Positions 19,656-29,010 are shown, counted from the first letter of the stretch. The stretch is DNA of 64,000 bases from Kluyvera cryocrescens NBRC 102467 (GCF_001571285.1 NZ_BCTM01000012.1:124001-188000); one strand, 5' to 3'. A program made the numbers and translations. The notes: a model not told the origin generated them from the letters alone.

Positions 19656-20093
19656 ATGGCTTACAAACACATACTCATTGCCGTCGACCTTTCACCAGAA
19701 AGCAAAGTACTGGTCGAAAAAGCGGTATCTATGGCTCGCCCTTACAATGCCAAAGTCTCCCTGATTCACGTTGATGTGAACTATTCAGACCTGTATACCG
19801 GTCTTATCGACGTTAACCTGGGGGATATGCAAAAACGCATCTCCGAAGAGACTCACCACGCGCTGAGCGAACTCTCCACGGGTGCCGGCTATCCAATCAC
19901 TGAAACCCTGAGCGGCAGCGGCGATCTGGGCCAGGTACTGGTTGATGCCATTAAGAAATACGATATGGACTTGGTTGTTTGCGGTCACCACCAGGATTTC
20001 TGGAGTAAGCTGATGTCTTCTGCACGCCAGCTGATCAACACCGTCCACGTCGATATGCTGATTGTCCCGCTGCGCGACGACGAAGAAGAATAA
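19656..20093 (+). CDS. uspA: Universal stress protein A
   Basis: 145-residue cytoplasmic dimeric stress protein induced by growth arrest. The open frame extends upstream, but the ATG at [13 protein letters not shown] is chosen because GGAAGGAG lies 7 bp before it and E. coli UspA begins there. This UspA class lacks the ATP-binding G-x2-G-x9-G-S/T motif of UspF/G types; near the C-terminus it has [16 protein letters not shown] instead. A terminator follows. Confidence 0.97.
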   Translation: MAYKHILIAVDLSPESKVLVEKAVSMARPYNAKVSLIHVDVNYSDLYTGLIDVNLGDMQKRISEETHHALSELSTGAGYPITETLSGSGDLGQVLVDAIKKYDMDLVVCGHHQDFWSKLMSSARQLINTVHVDMLIVPLRDDEEE

Positions 20094-20113
20094 GCCGCTG
20101 CGCACATGATGCT

Positions 20114-20136
20114 AACGCCCGCTTTTGCGGGCGTTT
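20114..20136 (+). terminator. Intrinsic terminator after uspA
   Basis: AACGCCCGC and GCGGGCGTT form a 9-bp stem with a TTTT loop followed by TT. It lies just upstream of the stop codon of the convergent Rrf2 gene. Confidence 0.85.
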
Positions 20137-20148
20137 TGTCAGGCAGCG

Positions 20149-20652
20149 CTACGCTTTTCGCGCGGCAATCCACTCCTGCACTTCAATAACAAATTCATCC
20201 GGTGCTTTGCGATACATTTTGCGCGCCAGATCGAGAATCGTATGCTGCCCCAGCGCCTCTTCCATACGCTGCTGCGCCATATCCATCACCGAACGCACGC
20301 CGCATATGCCTTCACAGGCCCACTCGGGCGGCTGCTCGTCAAAAACTGCTAAGCGCTGGCGAATCTCGCGGCACTCAAAAATACGCTTATCGCCATCAAT
20401 CGCATTCGCCACGTCCAGCACCGTAATGTGCTCGGCAGGTTTCGCCAGTTGGAAACCGCCGCCCTTGCCTTCGATACTGCGTACCAGCCCGGCCTTAGAG
20501 AGGCGGGTGAAAATTTTGGCCAGGTAGTCGTAAGGCACGCTTTGCAGCTCAGCGATTTCACGCACGCTCATATCGCGGGCGTCGCCTTTGCTGTCCACCA
20601 TACACATCAAGCTATGAATGCCGTACTCAACCCCAGAACTGTAGAATGCCAT
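20149..20652 (-). CDS. Rrf2-family transcriptional regulator with three C-terminal cysteines
   Basis: 167-residue winged-helix regulator. The N-terminal helix-turn-helix (MSVREIAELQSVPYDYLAKI, about 28-47) and the wing GKGGGFQLAKP (about 62-72) are typical of Rrf2/IscR/NsrR. Cysteines at 94, 113 and 117 (FEC, WACEGIC) could bind an iron-sulfur cluster, but the spacing C-x18-C-x3-C differs from the C-x4-5-C-x5-C of IscR and NsrR. It is divergent from a flavoprotein that is the likely target. It replaces dtpB, which follows uspA in E. coli K-12. Not a known named gene. Confidence 0.85.
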   Translation of the reverse strand: MAFYSSGVEYGIHSLMCMVDSKGDARDMSVREIAELQSVPYDYLAKIFTRLSKAGLVRSIEGKGGGFQLAKPAEHITVLDVANAIDGDKRIFECREIRQRLAVFDEQPPEWACEGICGVRSVMDMAQQRMEEALGQHTILDLARKMYRKAPDEFVIEVQEWIAARKA

Positions 20653-20669
20653 GCTTTTATCTCAGCCAA

Positions 20670-20687
20670 AATTAATCTGAGTTAATT
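20670..20687. promoter_or_regulatory. Inverted repeat AATTAA-N6-TTAATT upstream of the Rrf2 gene
   Basis: A perfect 6-bp inverted repeat with a 6-bp spacer begins 18 bp before the Rrf2 start codon, within the 231-bp region shared with the divergent flavoprotein. Placement suggests an operator for autoregulation. AT-rich palindromes arise by chance in such regions, so this is tentative. Confidence 0.4.
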
Positions 20688-20883
20688 GTATCTTTTTCAG
20701 CTAACAGATGCCATACGGTCAACATAGCTTCAATTCAATCAAAATTTTAACTAATTAAATATCAATCAGATAACCAAAAATCACCGCACAACTTTGTCAT
20801 TAAATGTGGATCCGCATTGCAATTCTTAACTACGACAAATAAAATCCGAGTCAACAAATCGTAGTCACCAGTGAGAAAAAGCA

Positions 20884-22083
20884 ATGCGTAAACAAATTCT
20901 GATCGTCGGTGCTGGCTTTGCCGGTATGTGGGCAGCCCTGAGCGCCGCGCGCCTGGCGGAAATTAACCAGCAGTCCATTGATATTACGGTGATTGCGCCA
21001 CAGCCCGAGCTGCGCGTGCGTCCACGTTTTTATGAAAGCGCCGTGCAGACGCTGGTTGCTCCGCTGCAGCCGCTGTTCGATGTGACGGGCGTTAAATTCC
21101 TGCGCGGTACCGTTGAACAAATTCTTCCCGCCTCCAAAGAGGTAAGCTGGAAAGATGACAGCGGTGAAGTCCGTCTGCGTCGCTACGACCGTCTGGTTCT
21201 GGCCAGCGGCAGCCACGTCAATCGCGATATGGTCGCGGGTGCCGCAGAGCACGCCTTCGATCTCGATCAGCTGGAAAGCGCCAGCGTGCTGGAACAACAC
21301 CTGCTGGATCTAGCCAATCAGCCAGAAAGCGACGCTCGCAATACCGTCGTGGTCTGCGGCGGTGGCTTTACCGGGATTGAAATGGCGCTGGAACTGCCGG
21401 GCCGTCTACGTGAAATTCTGGGTGCCGATGCTAAGACCAGAGTGGTCGTAGTTGAACGCGGTGCGCAACCAGGCGGTCGCTGGAGCAAAGAACTGCGCGA
21501 TGTGATTATCGAAGCCTCAGCCGAGCTGGGCGTTGAGTGGCTGGTGAATGCCGAAGTGGAAAGCGTTGATGCCTCTGGCGTAACGCTCAAGGACGGTCAG
21601 GTCATCACGTCACAGACCGTCATCTGGACAGTTGGTGTCCAGGCGAGCGGCCTGACCGCACAGATTGACGCGCCGCGCGACCGTCAGGGCCGTCTGCACG
21701 TGAACAGCAATCTCCAGGTACAGGGCCACGAAGATATCTATGCCACCGGAGACGTGGCCTACGCGGCGACCGATGACAAAGGCAATCATGCGCTGATGAC
21801 CTGCCAACATGCGATTTTGCTGGGTAAATTTGCCGGTAGCAATGCGGCGGCAAGCCTGCTGGACGTCGAGCCGCTCCCGTATCGTCAGGAGATGTACGTC
21901 ACCTGTCTGGATCTGGGCGCATGGGGTGCGGTGTACTCTGAAGGCTGGGATCAGCAGGTGAAACTGACCCGCGAAGAGGCGAAAAAACTGAAGGTATCGA
22001 TTGTCAGCGAGCTGATTTACCCGCCGAAAGCGGAGAGAAAGGCGGCGTTTGACATGGCGGATCCGTACGCGCCGTTTGTTTAA
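20884..22083 (+). CDS. NAD(P)/FAD-dependent oxidoreductase (type II NADH dehydrogenase-like)
   Basis: 399-residue flavoprotein of the pyridine-nucleotide-disulfide oxidoreductase superfamily. The FAD motif GAGFAGMWAA is at residues 8-17, the NAD(P) motif CGGGFTGIEMA near 158, and a second FAD site ATGDVAYA near 287. There is no CxxxxC redox disulfide, which fits NDH-2-like quinone reductases rather than glutathione reductase. No membrane helix is obvious; NDH-2 enzymes bind peripherally. Divergence from an Rrf2 regulator suggests control by redox or nitric oxide stress. Substrate unknown. Confidence 0.82.
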   Translation: MRKQILIVGAGFAGMWAALSAARLAEINQQSIDITVIAPQPELRVRPRFYESAVQTLVAPLQPLFDVTGVKFLRGTVEQILPASKEVSWKDDSGEVRLRRYDRLVLASGSHVNRDMVAGAAEHAFDLDQLESASVLEQHLLDLANQPESDARNTVVVCGGGFTGIEMALELPGRLREILGADAKTRVVVVERGAQPGGRWSKELRDVIIEASAELGVEWLVNAEVESVDASGVTLKDGQVITSQTVIWTVGVQASGLTAQIDAPRDRQGRLHVNSNLQVQGHEDIYATGDVAYAATDDKGNHALMTCQHAILLGKFAGSNAAASLLDVEPLPYRQEMYVTCLDLGAWGAVYSEGWDQQVKLTREEAKKLKVSIVSELIYPPKAERKAAFDMADPYAPFV

Positions 22084-22112
22084 GCGATAAGGGGCAGTGG
22101 CGCTTGCTGTTG

Positions 22113-22183
22113 CCCTCACCCCAGCCCACAGCCCGTTCTGAACGATCCCCTCTCCCCTGTGGGGAGAGGGTTAGGGTGAGGGG
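22113..22183. repeat. Dispersed CCCTCACC/GGTGAGGG palindromic repeat, copy 1
   Basis: An outer pair CCCTCACCC / GGGTGAGGG encloses an inner near-perfect hairpin CCCTCTCCCC-TGT-GGGGAGAGGG. This is a common short intergenic repeat of enterobacteria. It lies between convergent-facing ends of the flavoprotein gene and rsmJ and can act as a bidirectional transcript end. Copy 2 is at 48,030-48,078. Confidence 0.75.
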
Positions 22184-22187
22184 AAAT

Positions 22188-22940
22188 TCACTCCGCCGTC
22201 CCGGCATAAATATCAAAGCGATGCCCTTTGGTCACCACCGCATTCGGCGTGGCCACGTCTGCCAACGGCGGCGCGTAATCCGGGCGTTTCACCACCACCC
22301 GTTTGGTCGCCAACTGGCGCGCCGGCGCCAGCAGCCCATCGGCATCCAAATCCGGCCCCACCAACGACTGAAACACACGCATCTCTTTCTTCACCAGCGC
22401 ACTTTTCTGCTTATGCGGGAACATCGGGTCAAGATAGACCACCTGCGGCCGCGGCGTGATATCGGTTAACGCCGTCAGACTGGAGGCGTGAATGAGCTGT
22501 AGGCGTTCCTGCAACCAGCCGCCGATTTCCGGGTCGGCATAACCGCGCGCCAGACCATCGTCGAGCAGTGCCGCCACCACCGGGTTACGTTCCAGCATCC
22601 GCACGTGACAGCCTACCGAAGCCAGGACGAACGCATCGCGCCCCAGCCCAGCCGTCGCATCCACCACATCCGGCAGATAGTCACCTTTGACGCCTACGGC
22701 TTTCGCTACTGCTTCGCCGCGACCACCGCCAAATTTGCGGCGGTGCGCCATCGCACCACCGACAAAATCAACAAATATGCCGCCAAGCTTTGGCTCATCG
22801 CGTTTACGCAGCTCAAGATGTTCCGGCGTCATCACCAGCGCCATCAGGTTGTCATCGTCCTGCTCCAGCCCCCAGCGAGCGGCAAGAACAGATAAGGCGC
22901 CGTCTCCGGCGCCCGTTTCATCCATTAAGCAGATTTTCAC
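22188..22940 (-). CDS. rsmJ: 16S rRNA (guanine1516-N2)-methyltransferase RsmJ
   Basis: 250-residue SAM-dependent methyltransferase acting on G1516 of 16S rRNA. The SAM-binding motif [14 protein letters not shown] (about 122-135) and the catalytic motif [18 protein letters not shown] are present. It lies 8 bp after prlC on the same strand, as in E. coli, and is probably cotranscribed with it. Confidence 0.96.
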   Translation of the reverse strand: MKICLMDETGAGDGALSVLAARWGLEQDDDNLMALVMTPEHLELRKRDEPKLGGIFVDFVGGAMAHRRKFGGGRGEAVAKAVGVKGDYLPDVVDATAGLGRDAFVLASVGCHVRMLERNPVVAALLDDGLARGYADPEIGGWLQERLQLIHASSLTALTDITPRPQVVYLDPMFPHKQKSALVKKEMRVFQSLVGPDLDADGLLAPARQLATKRVVVKRPDYAPPLADVATPNAVVTKGHRFDIYAGTAE

Positions 22941-22948
22941 GCGAATAA

Positions 22949-24991
22949 TCAGCCTTTAATCCCATAATGCGCCAGCATCGCGTCCAACTGCGGCTCACGG
23001 CCACGGAAGCGTTTGAACAGCGCCATCGGCTCTTCAGAACCGCCGCGGGTCAGGATGTTATCGAGGAACGACTGCCCGGTTTCGCGGTTAAAGATACCTT
23101 CCTCTTCAAAGCGGGAGAAGGCGTCGGCCGCCAGCACATCAGCCCACAGATAGCTGTAGTAGCCCGCCGCGTAGCCACCAGCAAAGATGTGGCTGAAGGC
23201 GTGCGGGAAGCGGCCCCAGCTTGGGCCAGGTACCACGGCAACCTGCTTTTTAATCTCGGCAAGCGTCTCCAGAATTTTTGCCCCCTGCTGTGGACTGAAT
23301 TCGGCGTGCAGACGGAAATCGAACAGGCCAAACTCCAGCTGACGCAGGATGAACAGCGCCGCCTGGTAGTTTTTCGCCGCCAGCATTTTATCCAGCAGCT
23401 CTTTTGGCAACGGTTCGCCGGTTTCATAGTGGCCGGAGATAAACGCCAGCGCTTCCGGCTCCCAGCACCAGTTCTCCATAAACTGGCTTGGCAGCTCGAC
23501 GGCATCCCACGGTACCCCACTAATGCCGGACACGCCTGCGGTTTCAATGCGGGTCAGCATGTGGTGTAGACCGTGGCCAAATTCATGGAATAAAGTGATC
23601 ACTTCGTCGTGGGTGAACAGCGCCGGTTTGCCGCTAACCGGACGGTTAAAGTTACAGGTCAGATAGGCAACCGGTTTTTGCAGCGTGCCATCCAGCTTGC
23701 GCATCTGCCCGACGCAGTCATCCATCCACGCCCCGCCGCGTTTGTGTTCGCGCGCGTACAGGTCAAGGTAGAAGCTACCGCGCAGTTCATTCTGCTCATC
23801 GTACAGCTCGAAGAAGCGCACTTCCGGATTCCAGACGTCGACGTCGGTACGCTCTTTGGCGGTGATACCGTAAATGCGTTTTACCACTTCAAACAGGCCG
23901 TTAACGGCTTTGTTTTCCGGGAAGTATGGGCGCAGCTGCTCATCGCTGATGCTGTACAGATGCTGTTTCTGTTTTTCGCTGTAGTAAGCGATATCCCAAG
24001 GCTGCAGGTCATCAACGCCAAATTCGGCTTTGGCAAAAGCGCGTAGCTGGGCCAGCTCTTTTTCACCCTGCGGACGAGCGCGTTTCGCCAAATCGGTCAG
24101 GAAGTCGAGCACCTGCTGCGGGTTCTCGGCCATTTTGGTCGCCAGAGATTTAAAGGCATAGCTTTCGAAGCCCAGCAGCTGTGCCAGCTCGTGGCGCAGC
24201 GCGAGGATCTCTTCCATGACCGGGCTGTTATCCCATTTACCGGCGTTCGGCCCCTGATCGGAAGCACGAGTCGAGTAGGCGCGGTATAGCTCTTCACGCA
24301 GCCCCTGATTGTCGCAGTAGGTCATGACCGGCAGGTAGCTCGGGATATCCAGCGTCAGCAGATACCCTTCCTGCTCTTTGGCTTCCGCCTGTGCCTTGGC
24401 CGCAGCCAGTGCGCTCTCCGGCATACCGGACAGTTCTGACTCATCGGTCACCAGCTTGGTCCAGCCCATGGTCGCGTCGAGCACGTTGTTACTGTAGAGG
24501 TTGCCAAGTTCCGACAGGCGGGTGGCGATCTCACCGTAGCGCTGCTGTTTCTCTTTCGGCAAACCAATGCCGGACAGTTCAAAATCACGCAGTGCGTTAT
24601 CCACCGCTTTCTTCTGCGCCACGCTCAGCGTCGCGTAGTTATCGCCGTCGCGTAGGTCGCGGTAGGCTTTGTACAGACCTTCATGCTGCCCAACCCAGGT
24701 GCTGTACTCAGACAGCAGCGGCAGCGTCTGCTCATAGGCTTCACGCAGCTCCGGGCTGTTTTTGACCGAGTTCAGGTGGCTAATCGGCGAGAAGATCCGC
24801 CCCAGCACATCGTCCACTTCCGCCAGCGGCTGGCAGAGGTTTTCCCAGCTATACGGCGCCCCTTGCGCGACGACACGTTCCACATTTTCACGACAGTCGT
24901 TCAGCGCCTTAGTGACGGCAGGCACAACATGTTCTGGCTGAATCTGGGAAAACGGCGGCAGCTCGAAGGGGGTCAGTAATGGATTGGTCAT
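22949..24991 (-). CDS. prlC: Oligopeptidase A (PrlC/OpdA)
   Basis: 680-residue cytoplasmic M3-family zinc metallopeptidase that degrades short peptides, including signal-peptide fragments. The zinc motif HEFGHGLHH lies at about residues 469-477 with the downstream Glu ligand region. Length equals E. coli OpdA. It is followed after 8 bp by rsmJ. A sigma-32-type promoter precedes it, in keeping with the known heat-shock control of opdA in E. coli. Confidence 0.97.
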   Translation of the reverse strand: MTNPLLTPFELPPFSQIQPEHVVPAVTKALNDCRENVERVVAQGAPYSWENLCQPLAEVDDVLGRIFSPISHLNSVKNSPELREAYEQTLPLLSEYSTWVGQHEGLYKAYRDLRDGDNYATLSVAQKKAVDNALRDFELSGIGLPKEKQQRYGEIATRLSELGNLYSNNVLDATMGWTKLVTDESELSGMPESALAAAKAQAEAKEQEGYLLTLDIPSYLPVMTYCDNQGLREELYRAYSTRASDQGPNAGKWDNSPVMEEILALRHELAQLLGFESYAFKSLATKMAENPQQVLDFLTDLAKRARPQGEKELAQLRAFAKAEFGVDDLQPWDIAYYSEKQKQHLYSISDEQLRPYFPENKAVNGLFEVVKRIYGITAKERTDVDVWNPEVRFFELYDEQNELRGSFYLDLYAREHKRGGAWMDDCVGQMRKLDGTLQKPVAYLTCNFNRPVSGKPALFTHDEVITLFHEFGHGLHHMLTRIETAGVSGISGVPWDAVELPSQFMENWCWEPEALAFISGHYETGEPLPKELLDKMLAAKNYQAALFILRQLEFGLFDFRLHAEFSPQQGAKILETLAEIKKQVAVVPGPSWGRFPHAFSHIFAGGYAAGYYSYLWADVLAADAFSRFEEEGIFNRETGQSFLDNILTRGGSEEPMALFKRFRGREPQLDAMLAHYGIKG

Positions 24992-25020
24992 ATGCGCAGT
25001 CCTGGTCTAAGAAAGAAATG

Positions 25021-25038
25021 AAGCGCTCAGCGGCGCTT
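25021..25038. terminator. AAGCGC/GCGCTT hairpin between the LysE-family gene and prlC
   Basis: AAGCGC-TCAGCG-GCGCTT is a 6-bp perfect stem located just downstream of the predicted prlC transcription start, inside its leader. It could end readthrough from the LysE-family gene or simply be leader structure. No strong U tract follows on the minus strand. Confidence 0.35.
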
Positions 25039-25052
25039 TAGCGATAGATCTA

Positions 25053-25081
25053 GAATGGGGGATAGTTGGGGGAATTTCAAT
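25053..25081 (-). promoter_or_regulatory. Sigma-32 (heat-shock) promoter for prlC
   Basis: On the minus strand ATTGAAA (-35; consensus CTTGAAA) is followed after 14 bp by CCCCATTC (-10; consensus CCCCATNT). Spacing is in the accepted 13-15 range. Transcription would start near 25,045, about 55 nt before the prlC ATG. The -35 element overlaps the stop codon of the LysE-family gene. Confidence 0.75.
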
Positions 25082-25691
25082 GATAGTAGGTACTCATTTC
25101 GCCCACGTTGTAGAACAGACCGACCGCTGCGATAGCCAGCAAAATCAGCGATGAAAGCCATTCCAGACGGCGATGATACCGTCCTGGTAGCCACTGCGTC
25201 ACCGCCAGAATGTACAGCGACAGCACCAGCACATCAAAAACCGTCCACACCAGCGATAGCGTCACCATACTGAGGGTGAAATCATCGGTCACGGCGATAA
25301 ACTGTGGGAAAAAGGCCACGAAGAACAGGATATCTTTCGGGTTGGCAATCCCAGTCAGAAAGCCTTTGATGATGCCGCCACGATGGTTCACCGCCTCGCA
25401 AGGCTGGGGCTGGTTCATCAGCCCGCCCAGCGCGCTCCAGCCAATATAAAGCGAACCGACAATGCCCAGCAGGGACAGGTAAGTGGGCGATAGCGCCACC
25501 ACACCCAACAGCATCAACATCGCCAGCAGCATCAGCACCAGCGAGGCCGAATTGGTGCCCACTAGCGTGGCAAACGCACGACGTCGGCCATCGCGCGCGG
25601 CGGTTGCCGTAATCAACGCCACCACGGGGCCAGGGGTAATGAGCAGCAGTAAGACGGCCAGCATATAGGCCGTCAGCAGGGGGACATTCAT
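25077..25691 (-). CDS. LysE/RhtB-family amino-acid exporter
   Basis: 204-residue inner-membrane protein with about six helices, starting with the family's LLLITPGPVVALI (residues about 16-28) and containing GIANPKDILFFVAFFPQF (about 113-130). Members export amino acids such as lysine, threonine, homoserine or leucine; the substrate here cannot be told. It is divergent from a LysR gene 116 bp away, a common exporter/regulator arrangement. Not present between prlC and rlmJ in E. coli K-12. Confidence 0.88.
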   Translation of the reverse strand: MNVPLLTAYMLAVLLLLITPGPVVALITATAARDGRRRAFATLVGTNSASLVLMLLAMLMLLGVVALSPTYLSLLGIVGSLYIGWSALGGLMNQPQPCEAVNHRGGIIKGFLTGIANPKDILFFVAFFPQFIAVTDDFTLSMVTLSLVWTVFDVLVLSLYILAVTQWLPGRYHRRLEWLSSLILLAIAAVGLFYNVGEMSTYYH

Positions 25692-25807
25692 CCAGTTAAG
25701 CCTTCAATAAGACAAACAGTGGCCGCCATTATTAGGGAGGGAAGCGCGCGTTGAAAAACGTAAAAAACTGCGCTTCAATGTGAGTAAAACTCAACATAGG
25801 CAATCCC

Positions 25808-26701
25808 ATGCCCTTACCCCCTCTGTATGCCCTGCGCGCCTTTGAAGCCGCTGCCCGCTTAGGCTCATTCAGCAAAGCCGCCGAATTGCTCAACGTCACG
25901 CCCGGAGCCATCAGCCGTCATATCCGCACGCTGGAGCAGTGGTTTGATTGCGAACTTTTCAGCCGCCACGGGCCGCGCGTGGCGATTTCCGCGACTGGTC
26001 GCGTTCTCGCCGCCCAGCTCGGCGAGGGGTTTCATAGCCTGGAGCTCGCCTGCGAGGCATTTGCCCGCCGACGCCAGGAGCTGCGCCTAAAAGCCCCCTC
26101 CACGCTCACGCTGCGCTGGCTATTAGCGGCGCTAAAAAACCACCCGACGCCGCCGGTCGAGCTGGCCAGCGTCTGGATGGATACCGATACGGTGGACTTT
26201 AAGCGTGAACCATACGATTGTGCGATTTTGCTCGGTGATGGGCATTTTGGCCCGGACACTGAGGGCCGCCTGCTGTTCGACGAGTGGCTGGTGCCTATCT
26301 GCTCACCCACGCTCGTCGATAAAGCACGAAACGCAATCGCGAGCTGTGAGTTGATTCATCCCTCCCCCGACCGGCGGGACTGGCGGCGCTGGCTCAAGCG
26401 GACGCAGCAGCACGACGCTCTCAATACCGCGCACGGTAAAGTGTTCGATACCCTTGAGCACGGCTATCTGGCGGCCATCGGCGGCCACGGCGTGTCGGTT
26501 GGCGATTTGCTGTTAAGTCTCGAAGCCATTGCCAGCGGCCTGCTGGCGCTGCCGTTTAACGAGGCAGTAGCGACAGGCGACGGCTACTGGCTGGTGTGGC
26601 CGAAGGGGACACCCCATGCACCGGCCATCGATACGCTGTATCAGGGGTTAAAACAGGCGATACCGCAGCCGGTACCGCCCTCGCTCAACTATCTACGCTA
26701 G
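25808..26701 (+). CDS. LysR-family regulator (GcvA-like)
   Basis: 297-residue LysR-type regulator. The helix-turn-helix at about residues 20-40 reads SFSKAAELLNVTPGAISRHI, the GcvA/AmpR-like subtype, followed by the effector-binding domain. It is divergent from the LysE-family exporter and probably controls it in response to the exported amino acid. Its stop lies one base from the stop of the convergent phosphatase gene. Confidence 0.87.
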   Translation: MPLPPLYALRAFEAAARLGSFSKAAELLNVTPGAISRHIRTLEQWFDCELFSRHGPRVAISATGRVLAAQLGEGFHSLELACEAFARRRQELRLKAPSTLTLRWLLAALKNHPTPPVELASVWMDTDTVDFKREPYDCAILLGDGHFGPDTEGRLLFDEWLVPICSPTLVDKARNAIASCELIHPSPDRRDWRRWLKRTQQHDALNTAHGKVFDTLEHGYLAAIGGHGVSVGDLLLSLEAIASGLLALPFNEAVATGDGYWLVWPKGTPHAPAIDTLYQGLKQAIPQPVPPSLNYLR

Positions 26702-26702
26702 A

Positions 26703-27974
26703 TTAATGCGCTTTTTTCGCCATCTGGTAAGCGGCAGGCAGGTTCACGCGCTGCCAGAACTGCTGATCGGCGGTCGTCCCGGAGAGCGGGTAGCCCGCCG
26801 GGAGCGCTGTTTTCACCATCAACGCGCGGCGCTGGGCCGCTGAAAGGTTTGGCAGCGCCGCCTCCAGCAGAACTTCTGCCCCATCCGGCACCGTCAGCGT
26901 TTGCTTTTCGCCTTTGTGCTGCGGCAAGTCATAAGTCATTGTAAAATGATAGAAATTCCGCATCGCCGGGTCGCGATACGGGTCATCTTTGCCCGCCGTT
27001 TTCGCACATTCGGCAAGCGTTGTACCACACTCTTTTTCCAGCGCCGTGCGCAGCTGATCGCGCGCTTCATTAAACAGCGCGCGGTATTTTGCATCGTTCA
27101 GGTAGTGGGCCACATTGCGCTCTGCCACCATGCGAGAGCCCATCACATCCAACGGATAGTGGACACCAAGAACAATACGCGAATAGCCATAGCGCGCACC
27201 GCGGGTGACCAGCGCATCGAAGCGCTCTGGGATCATCTGCGCCATCAGCAGCGCGTCGGTATAGCCGGTATTGGTGTGGCCACTGGGGAACGAGCCCGCA
27301 TCCGCGCTGTAAGGGTGGTTATCTTTCACCACCACGTCATCCGGGACCAGGTGAATGGTATTGCCCTGGATAAGGAATGGCCGCGGATTGTTGAAGTGTT
27401 TTTTTGCCGCCCCGGTGCTGACCTCTGAAGCTTTAATCAGCGCCGCCGCTTTGCTCAATTCCCCTTTGTCGTAGGCGGCGATAAACGCTTTGCCCAGCCG
27501 CGGCCCCATCGCATCGCTGAGGAAGTAGAGATAGTTGATGCCTTCGGCATCGGCCAGCGCCTGATGGCGCGCGCTCTGGCTGGCATCGCGGTTAATGTCG
27601 GTGACCGTCGCGAGGTTCTGCTTTACCACCGTTTCCGGCAGCGTGCTGAAAGCCGAGAGCAGTTCGATTCCGGCCTGCTGATTGGTTTTGGCCTGGAAAT
27701 CATAGCCGCTGGCTTTAAGCCAGGCTTTGTCGGCCTGCGTTTTGCTCTGTTTCGCGCTCTCTAACCGGTCGCGGCTGAGCACGGCAGCAGAGCCTTTTAG
27801 CGCCGCACGCAGCGCGGTGAGCGACTGGCCTTCCAGCGCATCAAATGCCGGGCGCTCCGCCGTCGGCGTGACGCTGTTGGCGATTGCCCCCGCCTGAGAC
27901 ACCGAAACGTCTTTTGCCAGTACCGGCAGCGCCAGCACCAGCGCCGATGCCAATAGCGTGATTTGCAGTTTCAT
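26703..27974 (-). CDS. Periplasmic PAP2-family acid phosphatase (PhoN-like)
   Basis: 423-residue secreted phosphatase. A signal peptide (about 1-20, ending VLA before KDVS) precedes a helical domain carrying the full vanadium-haloperoxidase/PAP2 signature: K-x6-RP (KKHFNNPRP, about 191-199), PSGHT (about 229-233) and SRIVLGVHYPLD (about 266-277). It is much longer than class A acid phosphatases such as PhoN (about 250), with an extra N-terminal region and a C-terminal domain of about 120 residues containing a Cys pair. Likely role: scavenging phosphate from organic esters. A Pho-box-like site lies upstream. Confidence 0.85.
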   Translation of the reverse strand: MKLQITLLASALVLALPVLAKDVSVSQAGAIANSVTPTAERPAFDALEGQSLTALRAALKGSAAVLSRDRLESAKQSKTQADKAWLKASGYDFQAKTNQQAGIELLSAFSTLPETVVKQNLATVTDINRDASQSARHQALADAEGINYLYFLSDAMGPRLGKAFIAAYDKGELSKAAALIKASEVSTGAAKKHFNNPRPFLIQGNTIHLVPDDVVVKDNHPYSADAGSFPSGHTNTGYTDALLMAQMIPERFDALVTRGARYGYSRIVLGVHYPLDVMGSRMVAERNVAHYLNDAKYRALFNEARDQLRTALEKECGTTLAECAKTAGKDDPYRDPAMRNFYHFTMTYDLPQHKGEKQTLTVPDGAEVLLEAALPNLSAAQRRALMVKTALPAGYPLSGTTADQQFWQRVNLPAAYQMAKKAH

Positions 27975-28031
27975 TATTTTTCCTTTTATTCAAACAATTA
28001 CCTTGCCTGCCGTTGACGCTAATCCTACTGC

Positions 28032-28049
28032 TTGACGTTTTTATGACAC
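28032..28049 (-). promoter_or_regulatory. Pho-box-like site upstream of the PAP2 phosphatase
   Basis: On the minus strand the 18-mer GTGTCATAAAAACGTCAA matches the PhoB consensus CTGTCATAWAWCTGTCAY at 14 of 18 positions, including the whole TGTCATA half and GTCA of the second. It ends 57 bp before the start codon, a suitable place for activation. Confidence 0.5.
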
Positions 28050-28167
28050 GGTCATGTTTTGCAACATTATTGCCACAATAGAAACGACGTCGTAGTACAG
28101 CGGTAATCTGAGCGGATCTGCGGTAAACTGTGGGTTATCTTGTTTAATTCCCGGAATCTCTGCATCC

Positions 28168-29010
28168 ATGCTCAGTTATCGCCACAGCTTTCACGCTGGC
28201 AACCACGCCGACGTCCTAAAACATACCGTTCAGAGTCTGATCATTGAATCACTCAAAGAGAAAGAAAAACCGTTTCTTTATCTGGACACCCACGCCGGTG
28301 CTGGCCGCTACCAACTGAGCGGCGAGCACGCCGAGCGTACCGGTGAATACCTGGAAGGCATTTCTCGTATCTGGCAACAAGACGATCTGCCGGAAGAGCT
28401 CAAGCCGTACATCTCCGTGCTGGAGCACTTCAACCGCAGCGGCCAGCTTCGCTACTATCCGGGGTCACCGCTGATTGCCCGCCAGCTTCTGCGCGAGCAG
28501 GACAGCCTGCAGATGACTGAACTGCACCCAAGCGATTTCCCGCTGCTGCGCTCTGAGTTCCAGAAAGACAATCGTGCGCGTGTGGAAAAAGCCGATGGCT
28601 ACCAGCAGCTTAAATCCAAACTGCCACCGGCTTCTCGCCGCGGCCTGATCCTTATCGATCCGCCGTACGAAATTAAAAGCGACTATCAGGCGGTAGTTGC
28701 CGGTATTCACGAAGGCTACAAACGTTTTGCTACCGGCACCTACGCGCTGTGGTATCCCGTGGTACTGCGCGCGCAGATCAAGCGCATGATCAAAGACCTT
28801 GAGGCCACCGGCATTCGCAAAATTCTGCAGATCGAGCTGGCGGTTCGTCCCGACAGCGATCAGCGCGGCATGACCGCTTCCGGGATGATTGTGATCAACC
28901 CACCGTGGAAGCTCGAAGCGCAGATGAATAACGTTCTGCCGTGGCTGCACAGCAAACTGGTACCGACCGGTATCGGCCATACGCTGGTCAACTGGATTGT
29001 GCCGGAGTAA
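28168..29010 (+). CDS. rlmJ: 23S rRNA (adenine2030-N6)-methyltransferase RlmJ
   Basis: 280-residue methyltransferase that modifies A2030 of 23S rRNA. The start MLSYRHSFHAGNHADVLKH is diagnostic; the SAM site TLDTHAGAGRY-like (here LDTHAGAGRYQ, about 40-50) and the catalytic DPPY (about 164-167) are intact. Followed by gor on the same strand after 105 bp, as in E. coli. Confidence 0.96.
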   Translation: MLSYRHSFHAGNHADVLKHTVQSLIIESLKEKEKPFLYLDTHAGAGRYQLSGEHAERTGEYLEGISRIWQQDDLPEELKPYISVLEHFNRSGQLRYYPGSPLIARQLLREQDSLQMTELHPSDFPLLRSEFQKDNRARVEKADGYQQLKSKLPPASRRGLILIDPPYEIKSDYQAVVAGIHEGYKRFATGTYALWYPVVLRAQIKRMIKDLEATGIRKILQIELAVRPDSDQRGMTASGMIVINPPWKLEAQMNNVLPWLHSKLVPTGIGHTLVNWIVPE

